DNA of 59,840 nucleotides from Ignavibacteria bacterium. GTDB taxonomy: Bacteria > Bacteroidota > Ignavibacteria > Kapaibacteriales > UBA4661. A program made the translations under genes and the position numbers. Each line of letters starts with the position of its first letter. Position 1 is the stretch's first letter. The stretch covers positions 1 through 59,840 of the forward strand of contig JAAFIV010000029.1 of assembly GCA_013298775.1 (NCBI GenBank), in the 5' to 3' direction. This document shows, piece after piece, positions 27,301-34,540 of the stretch. A model generated the notes under the pieces. That model ran no database searches. It was not told the origin of the DNA and saw only the letters and a program-made list of their open reading frames with translations.

Positions 27301-30300
27301 AATTTCCGTTACGGGACGAAATTTTATTCAAATTCAAAGCGTGCTTGTCGGCGGACGACCTGTGGCAATTGTTTCGCCGCGCTCTAGCACGCAGCTTCTG
27401 GTTGTTGCAGGTGCCGGTTTTACTGGTGTTGAGCCAATTTCCATCACCACGCCCGGCGGCTCCACGACAAGCACGCAGCAATTTACCTTCGTGAATGTAC
27501 CTTTGGTGCAGAGTTTCCAACCCAAACGCGGCGGTCCTGGCACAATTGTTACCGTAACGGGCGCGAATTTTAGCCGCATTTCGGAGGTGAGTTTTGGCGA
27601 TATTCCCGCACGGTCGTTCACCGTCCGCTCAACAACGGAGCTAGTTGCCGTCGTGGATGATGCTGGCGCGACGGGACAGATTCGCGTTTCTAATTTCGCG
27701 GGACGCGGTTCAAGTTCGGAGGCGTTCAATTTTTACTTCGTGCCTCGCATCACCAGTTTTACGCCCTTGCAAGGCGCGACGGGAACAAGCATCACGATTT
27801 TGGGAGAATTTTTCATCGAAGTTTCGACCGTAACAATAGGCGGTGTGCCGGTTGCAAACTTCAGCGTCTCGGAAGGGCGCGAAATTACTGCCCTTGTAGC
27901 AACGGGTGCGACGGGGCGTGTGGCGGTCAATAATCCAGGCGGTACAGGACAAAGCAATGGCACGTTCCGCTTTATTGAGCCAGAACGTCCTGCTGCGCCA
28001 TTTATCACGAACTTCAGCCCAGACACGGCGTATGTCGGCGATGTGGTACGCGTGGAAGGCTTCAATTTTATCAACGTCCGCAGCGTGAAACTGATTGGCG
28101 AAACCGTTGCCAGCTACTCGGTAGAAAGCCCCACGCAAATGACGCTCATTGTGCCAATGCTCTTACCACAATCGCCCCTGCGAACAACGCTGGGAACACT
28201 TGAAATCACGTCCACAACGGGAACAGGCATTGCGAAAAAACTCTTCGTGTACGCGCCACCACCGCGCCCTCTCACGCCCGTAGAGCAGGATTCGCTCGCA
28301 CTCGTGCAGCTTTTTAATGCCACGTTTGGCACAGAATGGGTGCGACAGCGTGGCTGGCTTCGGGGCGGGGTTACAATTCGAGATTGGCAAGGTGTGGTCA
28401 TAGAAAATGGGCGCGTAACCCGCTTAAACCTTGATAGTGCGGGCTTGCAAGGCGAGTTGCCCGCAGGAATAAGTCGCCTGACGGCATTAAAATCCATCAC
28501 AGCGAGATTTAATGCGCTTACTGGCACATTTCCACAAAGCCTTTTGCTCTTGCCCGCGCTGGAGGAAATCACGCTTTCGGACAACCAATTACGCGGCGCA
28601 CTGCCGAGCGGTATTGCGTCGGCAAAGCAGCTTCGCATCTTACGTTTGGACAATAATGCCTTCACAGGAACGCTGCCCAGCGAATGGTGCGAACTCCAGA
28701 ATGCCGATGAAATCTCGCTTGCGGGCAATCGCCTCACAGGGCGCATTACTGCTTGCTTAGGGCGTTTGGCATCCTTGCGCCGCCTCGACCTTAGCCGCAA
28801 TCAGTTCACGGGCAGTATTCCGCCAGAATTTGCCGCGCTCTCGAATCTCCGCGAGTTATCGCTTGCTGGAAATGCCCTCGATACCCAGCTTCCAAGCACG
28901 ATTTGGGGCAGCAGCACTTCTACGCTGGCAGTACAGACGCTGGCAGCACAAGCAACAAGCAAAAATAACACCTCGAACAGCCACGCAAGCGGCATGGCAG
29001 CTCTCACACGGCTCGACCTCAGCAACAACCGTATTCCGGGAAATATTCCTGTGGAATTACGCTCATTAAGCCGCTTGGAAACATTGCTCTTGAATAATAA
29101 CCGCTTCACGGGCGAGATTCCAAGCGGGTTTGGCGACCTCGCACAAATACGCGAACTCGACCTCTCGGCAAATGCACTCGCGGGACAAGTTCCCACGCGC
29201 CTTGCAGATGCTCGCTCGCTGGAACGCCTCGCACTTTCGCGCAATGAATTCACGGGGCGCATTCCGTCCGAACTTGCCACATTGCCCAATCTTCGCGCCC
29301 TCGCGCTGGATAGCAATCGTCTCGCGGGCGCACTACCAGAGGCGTTCACGCAATTGGCGCGTTTGCAAAGTCTTCGCGTGAATAGTAATCAACTGACGAG
29401 CATTCCGAATTTGCGCCGCTTGGCGGCACTGACCGTGCTAAACGTGGCACGAAATCAGCTTACCTTCGAGCATATCGAACCAAACGTTCGTTCTAGCGAT
29501 GTTGCGTTTACCTATACCTTCGCGCCGCAAGATACGGTGCGGGTTTTGCGAGATACGCTCGTTGCTATCGGCTTCCGTTTCGCGCTCGCGCTTCCAATGA
29601 GTACGGAAACTAATATCTATCAATGGTTCAAGAATGGTCGTGCTATTCCCAATAGTAACAATGCGGTCTTGAGCTTTGCCAATTTCTCGCGCTTAGATAC
29701 GGGCATGTACCATTGCCAAATTACCAACAGCGCGGCGCGTGGTCTCACGCTCGTTGTGCAGGCAATTCGCGTGGGTGCAGCTCCGTCGGTTATCCCACAA
29801 AGCTCACCAATACTCGTTTCTCCAGCAAATGCTGCGGGAAATATTCCGCTTGATGTGGCGTTTGTCTGGGAAAGCGTCCCAGGTGCGGGCGTGTACGACG
29901 TGCAGATAGCCACAGACTCAGCATTTACGCCATCCACAGGCACCAACAGCACTGGTAGTATGGTGGTAGATGAAAGCGCGAGCAGCACACAATTCCGTCC
30001 CGCAAACGCAATGCTCCGAAATTTTACCAATTATTTCTGGCACGTCCGAGCAAGGAATGAAGCGGGTGCTGGGGCATGGTCGGCGGTGCGTCGTTTTACC
30101 ACCATTCAAGAAGGTGCTGTCCTTTCCATTAGTGATGCCGACCTTGGGCGCGGTATTGTGCGCCGGCAGCGCGTTGGGAAAATGACGATTCAAAACATTT
30201 TGACACAAGCCGTGAACATAGAAGCGGTTAGGGTTACAGGGCGCGATGCTAGTTCGTTTGCAATGCGCACGAATCTTCTTGGCACGACGCTACAACCGAA

Positions 30301-31453
30301 TGACATTATCCAAGCCGATGTCGTTTTCGAGCCACAGTCTGTTGGGGTAAAACAAGCGGAATTGCTGCTTTCAGTCTCTTCAGGCGGCGCGACGAAGGAG
30401 CAACGCGGTATTCTGCGCGGCACAGGGAGTTTGCTGGATGTGAACGATATTAATTTTGATACGGTCGTTGTTGGCTTCCAACGCTTCCGCACCGTGAAGG
30501 TGCTGAATCTGGACAACAAGGCAACGAAAATCACGCGTATCATCATTCCCGACCCCCTTTTCCAGCGCGATGAAGCACTGACGCTGCCACTCAGCGTTGC
30601 GGCGGGTGATAGCTTGAGTTTGCTTATCACCGCAAACTCGAACCGCACAGGACCCGCCGAAACGACAATCATTCTTGCCACTGATACGGGCGATTCCTTG
30701 CACGTTCAAGCTCGCGCCTTCTTCCGAGAACCGCGTAATAACGACGTAAGTGCAACCTTCGCCCTCCGCGCTCTTGACAGCAACGTGGCTCCAGGCGGGC
30801 GTGTACGCATGGAACTGTACATTTTGGACAACAAAGGCGGCGATGTATTCCGCGCCGACGAGCCAACCTTCACGGGTGAAGTCATGTTCAACCGCAATGT
30901 GATTGTGCTGGACACAACCGAACAGCAACTCCGCGCTCTGAACACAAGTAATAACGAGGCTTTGCGGCGATATTCCATTCCGCAAACACGCTGGATTCAA
31001 ACAGCAAGCATTCCGAATCGTGTCATTGGCTTTAACGCAGTTGCAGTGTCTGGCAACACTGATTCTACGCGGCTTTTCGTGAATCGCATTATTTGGGGAA
31101 CACAAAAAGTAAATGTGAGCGTTAGCACAATGGCTATCTTCCGCGTAAATGCGTGTAAGGCAGGTGGTCTGCGCCTTACAACGACAGCAGAGCGCGATAA
31201 AATTGTTGCCATTAGTCCAAATCCTATGCGCGATGTGGCGGAAATTGCTTATACTGTCCGCGAAGATGGCGACATTGACCTCGCGCTCGTAGATGCACAG
31301 GGAAAGCGCGTCATCACGCTTGCTGATGGTATTCATGCTGCGGGAGCGCACAGCGTCATGCTTCCAGCGCGGGAACTGCCCTCTGGCACGTATTTCCTTG
31401 TCATGCGCACGCCTTCAGGCAAGGTACAGCAACGCATACAGCTTGTTCGGTAA
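21323..31453 (+). CDS. Giant T9SS-secreted modular surface protein with IPT/TIG and plant-type LRR repeats
   Basis: About 3,376 aa. The chosen ATG has ggag five bases upstream and leads a signal peptide ending near ESFAAQ. Residues ~30-800 are Gly/Asn/Thr-rich beta-solenoid-like repeats (TITFPSGTTLIIHG). Seven IPT/TIG beta-sandwich repeats follow at ~1709-2310 (GTIVTVTGANFSRISEVSFG). Next are LRRs of plant type at ~2365-2720 (LDLSNNRIPGNIPVELRSL), an Ig-like domain (YQWFKNGRAIPN...GMYHC), an FN3-like domain, ASH-like beta domains and a cohesin-like segment (SNVAPGGRVRMELYI). A type A sorting domain (ISPNPMRDVAEIAYTVREDG ... LPSGTYF) ends the protein. It should cross the outer membrane by T9SS and be cell-attached, perhaps an adhesin. 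The C-terminal protein at 55684-59840 has the same order. Confidence 0.92.
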   Translation: MSFLPISFAKQRVCFLLVLIFAGILPTESFAAQYWWRTSAPDNVWTNLNNWSTTGFAGGPAAVLPGAADDVTFGLLAETPNNIPFVAPPTINVHGILATTLQRTITFPSGTTLIIHGNTSHAGGNANIEIVAGATMRVLNGASISGAGGGHRWVISGTFELQGNANVGANCMRFFSGSLLRYTGATNQVVGPELTDGLSGMPYASGFPGNIEVNTMPGINLTFPSGAVIAGSTIILAGKVNDGAGTPLTFSGNFILNGPGARLVCSGTTTTFNGAINRVLQGEVWSSGTLTVNSILQMDGGFLTIVGSATVNGSSYVNYRSFTAQITFAGPWNGTTTPQMFPPLPNPMYGIVEFGNGNITIGSNVYFAGNLNNGGGAPDIIIPAPRRVILGTGAISPGWRFNAQISSTIEIRRPTLDGDWFTGNQVGLLEINTTANVALTNNLTVRNSLTMTNSGNLVLGANTLEMNSSAMPGFLGGGSGKIDATNAASVLRVSSNPTLDGAYCLTPVQTLRAGTAAAASLGGTWSVNNFDLTNAGSFTATGTLTLNTGGTHNIGTGGGRTLFIASAGRVVVQNGATLTNDGAIDVGGAATLEIQNNGIVAGANDVNYTVPNAVLEYTGTMLKAVTGREFPNIMNGSVRVANTGSVVQAAGPTTKTVAGQFTFIGAGKYSINGGTGNELILNGGLTNTGTSELETNDNGLTINGAVTNALRFGTAPNNTLRNFTLGAASGNFALGTPLVVGPSGMFTMGGGNIATTLANTLTVQNPAPTAVVRTSGMVLGPLDRAMNAAGVYDFPVGSAATYMPFRITNAGATATARIQADNSVFTSSGPHTNLSTIFGNNGSWQMDVLAGTVGGATTTVTMRPTAAPVAGTVVGVAAGARTTPYTSLDGAIGGPDITSVAGGVLTASALTRSFAVGNGALPPTNLTFSVIANTSFSASFTAATPVPTGYLVLVRPAASASTVPVNGTMYPVGGTLGAGTILSNNTSIGPIPATGLVAGTSYVVEVYSYTGTMAVPLYVTGQLLTATVTTTGGAGCGTISPPVTVNVNLYERSIDFTALALTGAGVLAGGGTNTVYASPGGALTLAYNFVGIGAAPTYCPGCITQIYVGMNSAASTNVFRDCIAPFAFNLTGNRTGITFTAPATPGVYYINVTGTWDFSCRPVDFNTSYAANNTIGIVIVGTPPCVNLGDIINLGFVANTAIPYQNFAPGAVVAGSPIVGNFRLRDGGTTMPPQTDNDNFSTVLQSVTISISNPAPLDQIALYDGTGTTKLVEVPAAASVMFTIPPGLRAAFATAADNGFVDFMLKASYKTTVIDNDVFNFTITAAVTEALTPGTPRSGLLNPSASIGPNANSGVAVIADRLTIVQQPAMTITTGATMRPSPVVHAVDVNSNRDLDFAGAVTATNPKLTPSSPINTTATAGIAIFPTLRFLGAPNAAETVQFGPLMPINSAAFALVQPSIVVAPPVSFINMGNLGLGQLRDTVITITASNVAQNGTAYFARTAPQISFSFPAMPLQQTPLALVPAFTPSDAAGVTYTQQIRIRYQATAVGFDTARVQVNFGQALVSIIILGRGVNPNPFALSFTRRQNIYDSTGVATRAIQNGISMGNVSVSVFRQDSLWTPITAVRTITLTPLPVAGSTATFTINSQASISVPIFNSTSATFFNPAISWTNAPIVASTTQLLLRASTTEPAVLSTTISLVLSVGNTIPSISSFVPRYAAPGQTVNITGTNFFNIQTVRFNGVNASSIQVISPTLLRAVVPNIPNNPALDTGSVFVSNGIFSDSLSRFEVARSPQIRAYFALENGVRRGFEENVQAAGKAVRIIGRNFAPRYNTGESSLTPNVSFGTIPANFAFVLNDSLANATVNDGASGALEYQNLAGSTTASTAFIYLPPPEVANMSPLFSGLNQEITITGANFRVIDTVRLGNVVIPSSRYTIDNNFTRLRFLVRDTVANAALTVVTAAGSTTSSQRFTYVPPPEIQSFSPDSGSFGTAISVTGRNFIQIQSVLVGGRPVAIVSPRSSTQLLVVAGAGFTGVEPISITTPGGSTTSTQQFTFVNVPLVQSFQPKRGGPGTIVTVTGANFSRISEVSFGDIPARSFTVRSTTELVAVVDDAGATGQIRVSNFAGRGSSSEAFNFYFVPRITSFTPLQGATGTSITILGEFFIEVSTVTIGGVPVANFSVSEGREITALVATGATGRVAVNNPGGTGQSNGTFRFIEPERPAAPFITNFSPDTAYVGDVVRVEGFNFINVRSVKLIGETVASYSVESPTQMTLIVPMLLPQSPLRTTLGTLEITSTTGTGIAKKLFVYAPPPRPLTPVEQDSLALVQLFNATFGTEWVRQRGWLRGGVTIRDWQGVVIENGRVTRLNLDSAGLQGELPAGISRLTALKSITARFNALTGTFPQSLLLLPALEEITLSDNQLRGALPSGIASAKQLRILRLDNNAFTGTLPSEWCELQNADEISLAGNRLTGRITACLGRLASLRRLDLSRNQFTGSIPPEFAALSNLRELSLAGNALDTQLPSTIWGSSTSTLAVQTLAAQATSKNNTSNSHASGMAALTRLDLSNNRIPGNIPVELRSLSRLETLLLNNNRFTGEIPSGFGDLAQIRELDLSANALAGQVPTRLADARSLERLALSRNEFTGRIPSELATLPNLRALALDSNRLAGALPEAFTQLARLQSLRVNSNQLTSIPNLRRLAALTVLNVARNQLTFEHIEPNVRSSDVAFTYTFAPQDTVRVLRDTLVAIGFRFALALPMSTETNIYQWFKNGRAIPNSNNAVLSFANFSRLDTGMYHCQITNSAARGLTLVVQAIRVGAAPSVIPQSSPILVSPANAAGNIPLDVAFVWESVPGAGVYDVQIATDSAFTPSTGTNSTGSMVVDESASSTQFRPANAMLRNFTNYFWHVRARNEAGAGAWSAVRRFTTIQEGAVLSISDADLGRGIVRRQRVGKMTIQNILTQAVNIEAVRVTGRDASSFAMRTNLLGTTLQPNDIIQADVVFEPQSVGVKQAELLLSVSSGGATKEQRGILRGTGSLLDVNDINFDTVVVGFQRFRTVKVLNLDNKATKITRIIIPDPLFQRDEALTLPLSVAAGDSLSLLITANSNRTGPAETTIILATDTGDSLHVQARAFFREPRNNDVSATFALRALDSNVAPGGRVRMELYILDNKGGDVFRADEPTFTGEVMFNRNVIVLDTTEQQLRALNTSNNEALRRYSIPQTRWIQTASIPNRVIGFNAVAVSGNTDSTRLFVNRIIWGTQKVNVSVSTMAIFRVNACKAGGLRLTTTAERDKIVAISPNPMRDVAEIAYTVREDGDIDLALVDAQGKRVITLADGIHAAGAHSVMLPARELPSGTYFLVMRTPSGKVQQRIQLVR

Positions 31454-31627
31454 ATTTTTGTGAGGCTCTCGCTTCTTCGCGAGGGTCTTACTACCACCGC
31501 CGCTCGCGCTAGGTGTGAGCTTCGCAAAGAAGCGGAACATCTCCCGCGCCACGTGGAAGCCTCACTGGGAAGTGAGACCCTCACGTACGGCACGGCTTCT
31601 CATTTCCCCACCATACATCTCCCACGC

Positions 31628-32902
31628 ATGACAGCAATCACACCGCCTTCGCGCCGCTTTTTCTATGGTTGGATTGTCCTTGGGGCAATTTTCCTCATCT
31701 ACGCATCGGGGACGATTGGCGTAAGCACGATTCCACTATTGAATGTGAAATTGCGCACAGAGCTTGGCTTAGACCATTCGCAAATCGCGCTTGGTCCGTC
31801 GCTTCTGTTCTTCATCATGGCGTGTTTATCGCCCTTTGCGGGTATTTTGCTTGATACGCTGAATCCCAAGCGTTTGCTGATTGTCGGCTGGGTGGCATTT
31901 ATTGGGGCATTGTGTTTATATGCGCAGATTCACTCCTTCTGGCACTATATGGCGTTTTACGCACTTTACGCGCTTGGAAGCGTGTGTACAGGCGTGATTC
32001 CGGGTATTTATCTCATTTCCAAATGGTTTCGGGTGCATCGTGGTATTGCAACAGGCATTTTTACAGTCGGTTCGAGCTTCGGAGGCACGATATTTCCTCG
32101 CATTGCGGGCTATTTCTTGCAAACCATGTCGTGGCAAGAAACCGCACTGGCTATGGCGGGTGTAACGGCTGCATTCGCGGTAATTCCTTGGTTCTTCGTG
32201 CGACTAACGCCGGAGAGCATGAACACCGTTCCCGATGGCGCAACGCACACAAATACCACCGACACCGCTTCTACACTCTCATCAACAGCCACTCCCAAAA
32301 CCAACGAAAGCCTTGCTGATGCCTTCCGCAGCCTTGATTTTTACTTGATTTTGTTCATTACGGCGGCGGTGTGGTTCAGCATTCAGCCGCTTATTCAGCA
32401 TCTCAGTTTTCACTTGAAAGATATTGGTGTAGAACCGTCGAAGGCAGGTGCAATCTCGTCCACACTGTTTTTCTGCTCTATTTTTGGCAAGCTCTTTTTT
32501 GGATGGCTTTCGGACTACGCCGACAAAAAAAATATTTTGCTCATTGCCACGCTAAACCTCGCAACGGGCGCATTTTTGGTGCGCCAAACAAGTTTTATTC
32601 CCGAAGAATGGCTACTCTACACCGCAGCAGTGGTCTATGGTTTGGGCTTTAGCGGCAGTTTTACCATGGTACAACTTCTTGTTGCCGAGCGGTATAGTGC
32701 AAGCACATCGTTTGGAAAAATTCTCGGTTTTGTCACAACTGCCGATTCGTTTGCGGTGGTTGTTGGCGTGTGGCTTTTAGGGGTTTTGCGGACAAATCAA
32801 GGCTCGTACACGTCTGCCTTTGGGATTATGGTTGCCGCACCACTTGTCGCAACGGCATGTGTGCTTGTTTTGAAGCAACTTTCTCGCCCCAGCATGCGGT
32901 AA
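31628..32902 (+). CDS. Major facilitator superfamily transporter (OFA/MCT-like)
   Basis: 424 aa from the ATG at 31628, where MTAITPPSRRFFYGWIVLG begins; the upstream frame is not membrane-like. Twelve hydrophobic segments are split by a Thr/Ser-rich loop near residue 210. GWIVLGAIFL, the loop 2-3 motif PFAGILLDTLNPKRL and the half-repeat FFGWLSDYADKKN resemble oxalate:formate or monocarboxylate antiporters. The substrate is unknown. Ahead of it the 31454-31627 gap carries only a decayed imperfect palindrome (gtgaggct/agcctcac). Confidence 0.88.
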   Translation: MTAITPPSRRFFYGWIVLGAIFLIYASGTIGVSTIPLLNVKLRTELGLDHSQIALGPSLLFFIMACLSPFAGILLDTLNPKRLLIVGWVAFIGALCLYAQIHSFWHYMAFYALYALGSVCTGVIPGIYLISKWFRVHRGIATGIFTVGSSFGGTIFPRIAGYFLQTMSWQETALAMAGVTAAFAVIPWFFVRLTPESMNTVPDGATHTNTTDTASTLSSTATPKTNESLADAFRSLDFYLILFITAAVWFSIQPLIQHLSFHLKDIGVEPSKAGAISSTLFFCSIFGKLFFGWLSDYADKKNILLIATLNLATGAFLVRQTSFIPEEWLLYTAAVVYGLGFSGSFTMVQLLVAERYSASTSFGKILGFVTTADSFAVVVGVWLLGVLRTNQGSYTSAFGIMVAAPLVATACVLVLKQLSRPSMR

Positions 32903-33028
32903 AGAAACCGCTAGAGCAGACTTTACAATCTTTCGTCGTCTTTCACCCGAAAGAGAACACTTCAGGTACTACATGATTTCGGCTGAAAATCAAGCGCAGT
33001 ATTGGATTGAAAAGGTAAAACAAACAAT

Positions 33029-33106
33029 AGTGGCACAGACATTCTTGTCTGTGTTGTTCGCCTGAACCCCGCACCAACACTCACAGACAAGAATGTCTAT
33101 GCCACT
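33029..33106. repeat. Palindromic double-hairpin element (cacagacaagaatgtctgtg type)
   Basis: Arms 33029-33053 and 33082-33106 pair at 24 of 25 positions. Each arm is itself a hairpin (cacagaca-ttct-tgtctgtg). The structure resembles 10870-10991 in the agaca/tgtct core. No flanking duplication was seen. The rest of 32903-33175 is empty. Confidence 0.75.
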
Positions 33107-33175
33107 CATGGGTCGAAGAGTCTTTCCAACTAAAATCATTTAGTACCACACTTCATTTATTTACTACATCGTACT

Positions 33176-34048
33176 ATGACATTGAAATCGCCTGCAACAA
33201 AGATATTTGGCTCGAAACAATGCGCACAACGCGTAGAATCGCTACAAGCCCGCAACCAATGCGACTATGCCGAAACGCATGCAAAACTTGGCTACACCTC
33301 ACATTGCGAGATATTAGCTTTTGAACATGGAGCAGCATTATTTGCTGGCGCAGACTCACCTCTAACACAATCCTTTGGATTAGGTTTTGAAGATTTTTCA
33401 GCAACAAAGCCAGAACGCACCTATTCATCGAATGTGGAGGTCATTGAGGCGGTGGAAGAATTTTACTTTCAGCGCGATGTAGCAGTGTATATAGAGCTTG
33501 CCAATCTTGCCGATAGCGAATTCTCGACTGCGCTCGGTGAGCGTGAATACAAGGTTTGTGAGTATTCCCACGTCTTGGGGCTTTCTTTGAATTCAGAACA
33601 TGATTTTTCTCAAACAGCGCATGAATGCTATCGTGTAGAAGAACACGTTCTAAATAATGCAGGAGAATCTCTTTCTGCGGGATTTTTAGAATTTAATCGC
33701 GGTGAAGCGGAGATACCACCGCAGTTTTTGGAATTGTTCCAAATTTCCATGCGAACACATGGCAGTTCACTGTTTGCGGTGGATGTGGAAGGCGAAATTG
33801 CTGGAGCTGGCGGCATTACACTCTTGGATGGCGTAGCAATGCTTTCGGGCGCAAGTACGCAGCCAAAATACCGTAATCATGGTGTGCAAAAAGCCCTCAT
33901 TCACAAACGCCTCGCTTTTGCTCGCGAGCAGGGATGCGACCTCGCTGTCGTCTCGACTGCGCCTGGAACGGTGTCGCAAGAAAACATGCAAAAAATTGGC
34001 TTTGAAATTCTGTACGCGAGAACTAAATTTACGCGAGCAAAACCCTAA
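33176..34048 (+). CDS. GNAT-family N-acetyltransferase
   Basis: 290 aa. The C-terminal third has the acetyl-CoA-binding pattern of GNAT enzymes: GEIAGAGGITLLDGVAML, then the Q-x-x-x-R-x-x-G/H-V loop in STQPKYRNHGVQKALIHKRL, and the closing NMQKIGFEILYARTKF strand. The first half is diverged (CDYAETHAKLGYTS) and may be a second, degenerate GNAT domain. Such two-domain enzymes acetylate small molecules or proteins; the substrate is unknown. Glycine of the usual RGxG is replaced by NHGV. Confidence 0.85.
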   Translation: MTLKSPATKIFGSKQCAQRVESLQARNQCDYAETHAKLGYTSHCEILAFEHGAALFAGADSPLTQSFGLGFEDFSATKPERTYSSNVEVIEAVEEFYFQRDVAVYIELANLADSEFSTALGEREYKVCEYSHVLGLSLNSEHDFSQTAHECYRVEEHVLNNAGESLSAGFLEFNRGEAEIPPQFLELFQISMRTHGSSLFAVDVEGEIAGAGGITLLDGVAMLSGASTQPKYRNHGVQKALIHKRLAFAREQGCDLAVVSTAPGTVSQENMQKIGFEILYARTKFTRAKP

Positions 34049-34105
34049 ACAATCAGGAATGACAAGGTTTGTTCGCACTTTTTCATCGTATTTTTTGGAG
34101 GCACT

Positions 34106-34351
34106 ATGGGTATATTTTCATGGATATTTTTCGGCTTAATTGCTGGCGCGTTAGCAAAATTAGCGATTCCGGGTAAAGACCCAGGCGGCTGGATTGTCAC
34201 AAGCCTTATCGGTATTGCAGGTGGCTTGATTGGTGGCTTTGTAGGCAAAACACTGGGCTGGGGCGATGTTTCTGGCTTCAATTTGAAGAGCTTCCTTATG
34301 GCTGTCGCTGGCTCGGTTGCACTGCTTTTGGGTTACCGCTTGCTGATGTAA
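34106..34351 (+). CDS. GlsB/YeaQ/YmgE-family stress-response membrane protein
   Basis: 81 aa with three hydrophobic segments and the family pattern GLIAGALAKLAIPGKDPGG followed by IGIAGGLIGGFVGKTLGW. Members are small inner-membrane proteins induced by envelope stress or in stationary phase in enterobacteria; function unproven. A strong ggagg ribosome site sits six bases before the ATG. A convincing terminator follows. Confidence 0.93.
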   Translation: MGIFSWIFFGLIAGALAKLAIPGKDPGGWIVTSLIGIAGGLIGGFVGKTLGWGDVSGFNLKSFLMAVAGSVALLLGYRLLM

Positions 34352-34384
34352 TTCGTACTATTCTGTTGAGACAATCATACAATG

Positions 34385-34429
34385 AAAAAGCCGTAGAAAC
34401 GAGTGTATATGCTCTTTCTACGGCTTTTT
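34385..34429. terminator. Bidirectional intrinsic terminator
   Basis: Perfect 15-bp stem: aaaaagccgtagaaa (34385-34399) with its complement (34415-34429), loop of 15, and T-tract on both strands. It lies between glsB-like (+) and the E1 gene (-), which converge, so it can end both transcripts. Confidence 0.88.
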
Positions 34430-34540
34430 CTTTTGGATAGTGTCGGAAATGAGTTGCTCACCACTTGCCGAGAGCAAGTCAGCATGCTGCCTTGCTCTAT
34501 GTTCGCAACTAAAAAATAGACACGACCAAAACTACCAATC

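Noticed and set aside
30380-31351. Minus-strand open frame of 323 codons
   Set aside because: Antisense to the C-terminal domains of the giant protein; no family pattern, Cys/His-rich shadow composition.
31454-31627. Possible further palindromic element between the giant gene and the MFS gene
   Set aside because: Only short, scattered complementary stretches (gtgaggct/agcctcac, gcttctt/aagaagc); no flanking repeat. Kept only as a remark.
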